Shown here piece by piece: positions 22,701 to 33,300 of a DNA stretch of 64,000 bases. Location of the stretch: positions 42,431,931 to 42,495,930 of the forward strand of contig OX155905.1 in assembly GCA_944588485.1 (NCBI GenBank), given 5' to 3'. Position 1 is the first letter of the stretch, and each line of letters opens with the position of its first letter. This DNA comes from Phosphuga atrata. Its lineage: Eukaryota > Arthropoda > Insecta > Coleoptera > Silphidae. A program made the position numbers and the translations under genes. The notes under the pieces are model-generated. The model was not told where the DNA came from. It did no database searches and saw nothing but the letters and a program-made list of their open reading frames with translations.

Positions 22701-25700
22701 TGTCTAGTCTTGTCTGTCTAGTCTTGTCTGTCTAGTCTTGTCTGTCTAGTCTTGTCTGTCTAGTCTTGTCTGTCTAGTCTTGTCTGTCTAGTCTTGTCTG
22801 TCTAGTCTTGTCTGTCTAGTCTTGTCTGTCTAGTCTTGTCTGTCTAGTCTTGTCTGTCTAGTCTTGTCTGTCTAGTCTTGTCTGTCTAGTCTTGTCTGTC
22901 TAGTCTTGTCTGTCTAGTCTTGTCTGTCTAGTCTTGTCTGTCTAGTCTTGTCTGTCTAGTCTTGTCTGTCTAGTCTTGTCTGTCTAGTCTTGTCTGTCTA
23001 GTCTTGTCTGTCTAGTCTTGTCTGTCTAGTCTTGTCTGTCTAGTCTTGTCTGTCTAGTCTTGTCTGTCTAGTCTTGTCTGTCTAGTCTTGTCTGTCTAGT
23101 CTTGTCTGTCTAGTCTTGTCTGTCTAGTCTTGTCTGTCTAGTCTTGTCTGTCTAGTCTTGTCTGTCTAGTCTTGTCTGTCTAGTCTTGTCTGTCTAGTCT
23201 TGTCTGTCTAGTCTTGTCTGTCTAGTCTTGTCTGTCTAGTCTTGTCTGTCTAGTCTTGTCTGTCTAGTCTTGTCTGTCTAGTCTTGTCTGTCTAGTCTTG
23301 TCTGTCTAGTCTTGTCTGTCTAGTCTTGTCTGTCTAGTCTTGTCTGTCTAGTCTTGTCTGTCTAGTCTTGTCTGTCTAGTCTTGTCTGTCTAGTCTTGTC
23401 TGTCTAGTCTTGTCTGTCTAGTCTTGTCTGTCTAGTCTTGTCTGTCTAGTCTTGTCTGTCTAGTCTTGTCTGTCTAGTCTTGTCTGTCTAGTCTTGTCTG
23501 TCTAGTCTTGTCTGTCTAGTCTTGTCTGTCTAGTCTTGTCTGTCTAGTCTTGTCTGTCTAGTCTTGTCTGTCTAGTCTTGTCTGTCTAGTCTTGTCTGTC
23601 TAGTCTTGTCTGTCTAGTCTTGTCTGTCTAGTCTTGTCTGTCTAGTCTTGTCTGTCTAGTCTTGTCTGTCTAGTCTTGTCTGTCTAGTCTTGTCTGTCTA
23701 GTCTTGTCTGTCTAGTCTTGTCTGTCTAGTCTTGTCTGTCTAGTCTTGTCTGTCTAGTCTTGTCTGTCTAGTCTTGTCTGTCTAGTCTTGTCTGTCTAGT
23801 CTTGTCTGTCTAGTCTTGTCTGTCTAGTCTTGTCTGTCTAGTCTTGTCTGTCTAGTCTTGTCTGTCTAGTCTTGTCTGTCTAGTCTTGTCTGTCTAGTCT
23901 TGTCTGTCTAGTCTTGTCTGTCTAGTCTTGTCTGTCTAGTCTTGTCTGTCTAGTCTTGTCTGTCTAGTCTTGTCTGTCTAGTCTTGTCTGTCTAGTCTTG
24001 TCTGTCTAGTCTTGTCTGTCTAGTCTTGTCTGTCTAGTCTTGTCTGTCTAGTCTTGTCTGTCTAGTCTTGTCTGTCTAGTCTTGTCTGTCTAGTCTTGTC
24101 TGTCTAGTCTTGTCTGTCTAGTCTTGTCTGTCTAGTCTTGTCTGTCTAGTCTTGTCTGTCTAGTCTTGTCTGTCTAGTCTTGTCTGTCTAGTCTTGTCTG
24201 TCTAGTCTTGTCTGTCTAGTCTTGTCTGTCTAGTCTTGTCTGTCTAGTCTTGTCTGTCTAGTCTTGTCTGTCTAGTCTTGTCTGTCTAGTCTTGTCTGTC
24301 TAGTCTTGTCTGTCTAGTCTTGTCTGTCTAGTCTTGTCTGTCTAGTCTTGTCTGTCTAGTCTTGTCTGTCTAGTCTTGTCTGTCTAGTCTTGTCTGTCTA
24401 GTCTTGTCTGTCTAGTCTTGTCTGTCTAGTCTTGTCTGTCTAGTCTTGTCTGTCTAGTCTTGTCTGTCTAGTCTTGTCTGTCTAGTCTTGTCTGTCTAGT
24501 CTTGTCTGTCTAGTCTTGTCTGTCTAGTCTTGTCTGTCTAGTCTTGTCTGTCTAGTCTTGTCTGTCTAGTCTTGTCTGTCTAGTCTTGTCTGTCTAGTCT
24601 TGTCTGTCTAGTCTTGTCTGTCTAGTCTTGTCTGTCTAGTCTTGTCTGTCTAGTCTTGTCTGTCTAGTCTTGTCTGTCTAGTCTTGTCTGTCTAGTCTTG
24701 TCTGTCTAGTCTTGTCTGTCTAGTCTTGTCTGTCTAGTCTTGTCTGTCTAGTCTTGTCTGTCTAGTCTTGTCTGTCTAGTCTTGTCTGTCTAGTCTTGTC
24801 TGTCTAGTCTTGTCTGTCTAGTCTTGTCTGTCTAGTCTTGTCTGTCTAGTCTTGTCTGTCTAGTCTTGTCTGTCTAGTCTTGTCTGTCTAGTCTTGTCTG
24901 TCTAGTCTTGTCTGTCTAGTCTTGTCTGTCTAGTCTTGTCTGTCTAGTCTTGTCTGTCTAGTCTTGTCTGTCTAGTCTTGTCTGTCTAGTCTTGTCTGTC
25001 TAGTCTTGTCTGTCTAGTCTTGTCTGTCTAGTCTTGTCTGTCTAGTCTTGTCTGTCTAGTCTTGTCTGTCTAGTCTTGTCTGTCTAGTCTTGTCTGTCTA
25101 GTCTTGTCTGTCTAGTCTTGTCTGTCTAGTCTTGTCTGTCTAGTCTTGTCTGTCTAGTCTTGTCTGTCTAGTCTTGTCTGTCTAGTCTTGTCTGTCTAGT
25201 CTTGTCTGTCTAGTCTTGTCTGTCTAGTCTTGTCTGTCTAGTCTTGTCTGTCTAGTCTTGTCTGTCTAGTCTTGTCTGTCTAGTCTTGTCTGTCTAGTCT
25301 TGTCTGTCTAGTCTTGTCTGTCTAGTCTTGTCTGTCTAGTCTTGTCTGTCTAGTCTTGTCTGTCTAGTCTTGTCTGTCTAGTCTTGTCTGTCTAGTCTTG
25401 TCTGTCTAGTCTTGTCTGTCTAGTCTTGTCTGTCTAGTCTTGTCTGTCTAGTCTTGTCTGTCTAGTCTTGTCTGTCTAGTCTTGTCTGTCTAGTCTTGTC
25501 TGTCTAGTCTTGTCTGTCTAGTCTTGTCTGTCTAGTCTTGTCTGTCTAGTCTTGTCTGTCTAGTCTTGTCTGTCTAGTCTTGTCTGTCTAGTCTTGTCTG
25601 TCTAGTCTTGTCTGTCTAGTCTTGTCTGTCTAGTCTTGTCTGTCTAGTCTTGTCTGTCTAGTCTTGTCTGTCTAGTCTTGTCTGTCTAGTCTTGTCTGTC

Positions 25701-27221
25701 TAGTCTTGTCTGTCTAGTCTTGTCTGTCTAGTCTTGTCTGTCTAGTCTTGTCTGTCTAGTCTTGTCTGTCTAGTCTTGTCTGTCTAGTCTTGTCTGTCTA
25801 GTCTTGTCTGTCTAGTCTTGTCTGTCTAGTCTTGTCTGTCTAGTCTTGTCTGTCTAGTCTTGTCTGTCTAGTCTTGTCTGTCTAGTCTTGTCTGTCTAGT
25901 CTTGTCTGTCTAGTCTTGTCTGTCTAGTCTTGTCTGTCTAGTCTTGTCTGTCTAGTCTTGTCTGTCTAGTCTTGTCTGTCTAGTCTTGTCTGTCTAGTCT
26001 TGTCTGTCTAGTCTTGTCTGTCTAGTCTTGTCTGTCTAGTCTTGTCTGTCTAGTCTTGTCTGTCTAGTCTTGTCTGTCTAGTCTTGTCTGTCTAGTCTTG
26101 TCTGTCTAGTCTTGTCTGTCTAGTCTTGTCTGTCTAGTCTTGTCTGTCTAGTCTTGTCTGTCTAGTCTTGTCTGTCTAGTCTTGTCTGTCTAGTCTTGTC
26201 TGTCTAGTCTTGTCTGTCTAGTCTTGTCTGTCTAGTCTTGTCTGTCTAGTCTTGTCTGTCTAGTCTTGTCTGTCTAGTCTTGTCTGTCTAGTCTTGTCTG
26301 TCTAGTCTTGTCTGTCTAGTCTTGTCTGTCTAGTCTTGTCTGTCTAGTCTTGTCTGTCTAGTCTTGTCTGTCTAGTCTTGTCTGTCTAGTCTTGTCTGTC
26401 TAGTCTTGTCTGTCTAGTCTTGTCTGTCTAGTCTTGTCTGTCTAGTCTTGTCTGTCTAGTCTTGTCTGTCTAGTCTTGTCTGTCTAGTCTTGTCTGTCTA
26501 GTCTTGTCTGTCTAGTCTTGTCTGTCTAGTCTTGTCTGTCTAGTCTTGTCTGTCTAGTCTTGTCTGTCTAGTCTTGTCTGTCTAGTCTTGTCTGTCTAGT
26601 CTTGTATGTCTAGTCTTGTCTGTCTAGTCTTGTCTGTCTAGTCTTGTCTGTCTAGTCTTGTCAGCTATGATTATTAAGCCATAAGTCGCAGGTTCAAATC
26701 CCGGGGGCAAGAGTGGAAACCTTAGTACTCTTAGAGGTACGTAAAGCCAAGGTAAGATCTGGACACCAAGCGTAAGTGCAGGTAAGGAGAGTAGGTCAAA
26801 GTCGACTAGGACTGTAGCATCACAGGAAGAAGAACGGAGTGTGAAAAGTATTAAAATATCGTATTGTCACCGGAGCGAGTGTGTGCACAAAATTTCCTCA
26901 AGCTTGGACCACGGGAAGTGGTTTAAGATTCGATTACAAGATTTGACGCATAGCACAAACTTTATACGACATATGACACACGCGACAGTTAATCTAAGCG
27001 GGGTGATAAACGATTGCCTGAAGTTGTAAATGGAAGCAATCTGTGTTGTATTAAACAGAACGATTAAACTTGTCCGTCTCGACCATAACATAATCCATGT
27101 CTACATCTATAAATGTTTTATCGGATGATGGTATAAATTTTACGGAGGCTATAGTAGGTTTTATAGCCCCACTAAAACTCATTAATGTCTTGGTTCCATA
27201 CGATTTACGACTGCATATATG

Positions 27222-27304
<83 letters not shown>

Positions 27305-30300
27305 GAGCCATTTAACATGTCCATTCCAAATATCTCCCGTTACCTTTAGAGTGACGAACAAATTTAAAAAGGGAATCTTATTGATTTTGAAGGGCCGACA
27401 CGGTGGTTAAAAATTCTTTTTGTTAAGTTCACAGTTCATTCGTCCTCAAGGTCATCAACGGTTTTTCAAATGGGAACATGTTTTTTTTTTTATTAATACA
27501 TCGTAGCCACTATTCAGACGAATCCAGTGACCCATGACATCATGACCTTGAAATGTTTTGACAAGTGTATCCATTGAAAATAACCGTATCGAATATGGTA
27601 TTGCACAGTCAAACAGGGAAAGTGGTATATGATTCTGATGAATGGTAAGACCGGTAGGAACTCTGTGCGAGCCCAGGAACTTTATGCACGACGTTATCCT
27701 GACAGAAATCATCTTCCCGTCGATGTTTCCATCGAATTATTAATTTTTTCCGTGAAAGTGGCAGTGTTAATCCACGCAAAAAGAGAAGTCAAAGGCCTTG
27801 ATATTCTAGATCGCCGGATTCGTGTGAATAATGTCTTGATAAAAAAATAACATGTTGCCATTTGAAAAACCATTGATGACCTTGAGGACGCATAAACTAT
27901 GACCTTGACCAAAAAAAGTACTTTTTCAGACTGTGTCAGCCCTTCGAAATCAATAAAATACCCTTAAAATTTGACATTTTTACCGTCACTCATGTTATCC
28001 GTAATCATGTTAATGTTATATCTAAAGGTAACGGAGATATTTGGGGTGGTCACGCTAAATGGCCCACCCTGTATATAACTGCTGTTATGAAATTGGAGGT
28101 TATTTGAGGCTATACCAGACGTCGGACCGTTTGCTGACCGTTTTAACTGCTGTCAAACAAGCCTATGAATGAATAGAAGGTTCTTTGAAGCTATACCAGA
28201 CGCCAGACAGTTTGCTGTCCATTTTAATTGCTGTTGAAAAAAGCCTATGAATAGGTAGGAGGTCCTTTGAACCGATACCATTTATACCTTTGGTAATAAA
28301 TAGTTCCGTTCTTTGTTAGTCCGGTGGGTAATCACATACGTGGCACATAACGATTTTCCATTAAAAAAACTAAATTACGCTCAAACTGGGTCGCGTGATT
28401 AATCTTGATTTTTCCGTTTCTTTCTCGCTGCGCACTATAACCGACATAATTTACATTTTATTATAACAGACAGGCTCATATTCCTTGACTTTACCCATTT
28501 GCCTACCTTTTTCTCACAAGTTTAGTTTTAATCGATTTTAGTTTTCGTGCGAATATTGTTTGGACCGTCTCTCACGAAAATCAAATTTTCCAGTTTTAAA
28601 ACAGGGCTAGTCAAATCACTTACCTGTTAGGGTCGCTCGCGTCTCCGCCACGTGTGGATCGTCCTTCCGGCGCCATTTTTAAGGGACGAAATGGGGATAG
28701 TAAGTGGAGGGATTCCCTTAAAATTGTTGTCTTCCAGACGTTGGATGCCGCTTCAGCCCTTTGGGCTCGTGATTACACCCCTGGTTAACTTGACTTGAAA
28801 CGCTAAACTTAAAAATGCGTACACGTATCGGTCGAGCTTGGTTCGCGCTTCGAAACTCAGCTTTACGCTTCTCTCACTTGAAGCATGCTCGCCGAATAAT
28901 ATAAATTCGCAAAGTAAATTGATAAGTAAATTTCGGCCCTTCTGTTAATCGGTGCCGAAATCGATTCAAATGTTGGATTAAAAATACAGATTTATTAAAA
29001 TTGGCGCGCACAAATATATTTTTGGCTTCCCGAAACTTCTAATAAGCTTCACTTTGCTTTCGTTGATGAGACTGACACGTTCAGTGGCACGTGCCATTCG
29101 AAAACTCGAACGCGTAAAAGTTGTAATTGATAAACAACACCGCTCCCGTCAGATTAACGCTCTTCCCGTCCCGTTTAGAAGTTTTGATGTTTATTGTGTT
29201 TCCAAACTCTGCATGCAATAACACACATCCCTGTCGCGATTTTAACAGCTTTATCAGATAATTTCTACACAGACAACGTTATGTAAATTAATACGGTTAT
29301 TGTAACATTTAGAATATTTTGGACACCCGTTATATGTCTAATAACGAAGAAAAAAGATGGGGAAAGCGTGTCTAAACTTGGATTTTGATAATTTTATGAA
29401 GCGCAACATTTATACTGGTTTTATATAATAAACTAAATTGTTACGTCAAATTTGGACAGGCGTTATAAACTTAATAACGGATGGGGGACGCGTGTCCAAA
29501 CTTGGATTTTGATAATTTCATGAAACGCAACATATAAACTTGTTTTAAATTTAAAAAAAACCGGCCAAGTGCGAGTTGTGACTCGCGCACCGAGGGTTCC
29601 GTACAAACTTGTAAGTAAGGTATCTTTTTTTTGTGGAGGACGTAGCAAGCACATTCAGTTCACTTGACAAGTGGCCCTCCTGAAATCACGACCATCTTAG
29701 TACCGCTGCAAGCATAACCTCAAGATGTCGCTGTCGCACGATGGAATTCTACCCTATATTTTATTACCATACATCTCCCATACACTATGAGTGTTTAGGG
29801 GTTCTGGAACTTCACTATTTGTTTTTACTGCTCAATTTTGCCTATATACCCTGTATAAAGGTATACAAGGTATTTTATTTAAATAACGCGAATATTTTTA
29901 AACTTATAAAAAGAAAACTTTATTTTAGTATTACACTTATTCACTAACTTATATTAAGATGTAACTATTTTTAGATCTAATATAAACTGATATATTAACT
30001 ATTTCTAGATCTATTTCGATACTCTTAACATTCAGTTGTTCAATTGACTGCTTTTGGGCAATTGACTACAAAAAAAATATAGTGCGTACGTGATTTAAGT
30101 ATATGTAGATTATAAAGAAAAATTAGACGAAATATAATATATACAGGATGTTACGGTACTTGAGTATGTTGCATGTCGGTTATAAACAAGCAAAATTTAG
30201 ACATAATATATACCCTGTATATATTATGTATATAGAGCGTACGTAATGAAATGCATAACGAATATAAACAAAGAAAATTCAGAATAAACGGCTTGGTGCC

Positions 30301-33300
30301 AACACATACTTTTTAACCTTCGGACCTAACCGAGGAGAACCTAACTGTATGCAACCCATATGCTTCTGGAGCCTGACAATACCACTACGACAACATTCGT
30401 GTATTTTCATAAGTTTCTAATAGTAAATTCGCATTTTTCTTGTAATTAAACTACATATTTACGGTTTTCAGATTTTGCCATTTACATGTCCTGTAAGAGA
30501 CCGCTTCTTGCCAAATTTCATGATTCTAGGTCAACGGGAAGTACCCTATAGGTTTTGATTCCCTTGTGAAATCGCAAAATATGCGACATAAACGGTCATA
30601 TCTTTTGATCGCGTTAACTTACAAGTTTGAATTTTTCACAGCTGGAAGAGACCGCAGACCCGAGTATTTGATACAAATTTCAACTTGTTACCTCTACGCG
30701 TTCCTGCGAAAAATGGTCTTGACAGACAGACGGACAACAGAGTGATCCTACAAGGGTTCCGTTTTCGGTACGGAACCCTAAAAATGGACACCAAATTTTG
30801 GACACGCGCTAATTGCCCAATAACGAGTTCGGAAAGTAATTTCGTTCATTTTATATCGAGATTCTAATTTGAATTATAAATTTAAATCAAAGTGTAATTA
30901 ATGAAAAGGACGGCTGCGACCGTTATCACTTGGTAATTGTCAGGCAATCTACGTGGTTCAATTCAGCGTAATGTGTAATTAGTTCAGGGAAATATAAAAA
31001 CAAGTTTTACAAATAAATAATGCAAGTAACAGTTTTTGTATCGAAAACCTTATTAGAATTTTACTGCATTCTAATCAAGTTTTCGATCGACAATGTCGTC
31101 GATGTCACCGACGATGACAATCATCAACATTATTTATAATTTACGGCGATTTTTTATTTAAATAATTAACCGAGGGATCTGTATGTGTATACTTCTTCGT
31201 GTTGAAACTGTCGTGTGTGTGTGGCTGCGGGCCGAAATATATTATTAAAGCGGTTCATTTGTACGCAGGAGTTTCTGCTGGCGATCGATGTGACGTCGAG
31301 CGGCACACCCGAGGAGAAACTCAAGTGGGCCTTCCGCATGTACGACGTCGACGGCAACGGCGTCATAGACATACAAGAGATGACCAAAATAGTTCAGGTG
31401 AGATCACAACTGAAATGAGTCTTTTGTGCTTGCACGCAACGCAAGTGGTATTTAAGTTTTCTGAAATACCGTGCTCTTAAATAAGTCTTAGTCTTTCAAG
31501 GTTTCTCTTACAAATAGGTGCATTAAGATTTGTCTATATTACGGCTTTTGTCTTAAAATAAAGAATTCAGGTGGTAAGGCATTAGGCAAGAACAAATTTA
31601 GTTTAGAGAGACAAGACTAGACAGACAAGACTAGACAGACAAGACTAGACAGACAAGACTAGACAGACAAGACTAGACAGACAAGACTAGACAGACAAGA
31701 CTAGACAGACAAGACTAGACAGACAAGACTAGACAGACAAGACTAGACAGACTAGACAGACAAGACTAGACAGACAAGACTAGACAGACAAGACTAGACA
31801 GACAAGACTAGACAGACAAGACTAGACAGACAAGACTAGACAGACAAGACTAGACAGACAAGACTAGACAGACAAGACCGACAAGACTAGAGAGACAAGA
31901 CTAGACAGACAAGACCAGACAGACAAGACCAGACAGACTAGACTAACCAAACCGAAAAACACTACGCTAATCCCTACAGTGAATTCCTTCCAGTTCTTCC
32001 TTTCCAACGTCCGCCGCGACTTCTCCCTAAACGGATCTTCAGTGTTCGGAGAGAAAAAGATCTTTGGGGCGGCATCAGATATGGAAACATTAACTTCACC
32101 ACTGTAGGGAAAGATGGTTTATTCTGGAGCCTCCACCTCCACTTCCGGTGGAGCGTGGGGTTGCATAGACCTCACACCCTGTTTAGCGTGGGGTTACATA
32201 GAAAGTATGTAACCCGCGCGAAGTATGTAGTCTTGATTTATCTGATTAAGACCACATACGCGCAGCGCCGCCGTGCGTGGTATGTAGTATTCATTTATCT
32301 GATCAAGACCACAAACGCGCGGCGCCGCCGTGTGTAGTATGTAGTTTTGATTTATCTGATCAACACCACATACGCGCGGCACCGCTATGCGTAATATGTA
32401 GTCTTCATTTATCTGATCAAGACAATTTATTGACATTATATTTCATTTATTTTCATTTATCTGACAACACCGATCAAGACAACACCGCCGTGCGTGATAT
32501 GTTGACTTGATCTATCTTATCAGGATCACATACGCGCGGCAGCGCCGCGCGTAGTATGTAGTCTTGAATCATCTGATCAAGACCTCATACGCGCAGCACC
32601 GCTGTGCCTAATATGTAGTCTTCATTTATCTGATCAAGACAACATACGCGCGGCGCCGCCATGCGTGCTATGTAATCTTGATTTATCTGATCATGATCAC
32701 ATACGCGCAGTACCGCCGTGCGTAGTATGTAGTCTTCATTTATCTGATGAAGACCACATACGCGCGGCGCCGCCGTGAGTGGTATGTTGACTTGATTTAT
32801 CTTATCAGGATCACATACTACGCGCGGCGGCGCCGTGCCTAGTATGTAGTCTTGAATCATCTGATCAAGATCACATACGCGCAGCACCGCTGTGCGTAAT
32901 ATGTAGTCTTGATTTATCTGATCAAGACAACACACGCGCGGCGCCGCAGTGCGTATTATGTTGACTTGATTTAACTTATCAGGATCACATACGCGCGGCG
33001 CCGCCGTGAGTAATATGTTGTCTTGATTTATCTGATCAAAACCACATACGCGCGGCGCCGCCGTGCGTAGTATGTAGACTTGATTTATCTTATCCGGACC
33101 ACATACGCGCAGCGCCGCCGTGCGTAGTATGTTGTCTTAATTTATCTGATCAAGACCACATACGCGCGGCGCCGCCGTGCGTAATATGTAGTCTTGATTT
33201 ATCTGATCAAGACCACATACGCGCGGCGCTGCCGCGCGTAGTTTTTAGTCTTGGTTTATCTGATCAAGATTACATACGCGCGGCGTTGCCGCGCGTACTA

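Larger units (their letters stand above)
13416..26662 (+). repeat. Composite repeat block 3 (full copy with giant 14-bp array)
   Basis: It repeats block 2 element by element. The offset is 6220 bp in the leader and falls to 6001 after about 14,400, because block 3 lacks one ~228-bp palindromic subunit present at about 8100-8330 and has a small insertion near 14190. Its 14-bp array starts with the same variant units as block 2 (TCTTATCTGTCTAG, TTTTATTTGTCTAG) but then extends to about 8.1 kb. Confidence 0.92.

Noticed and set aside
26680..26705. tRNA gene
   Set aside because: Only the B-box/T-arm part is present; no A box, anticodon stem or acceptor complement precedes it.
27051..27311. YIYIYI-repeat proteins here and at 61293-61502
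   Set aside because: Translations of (TA)n microsatellites.
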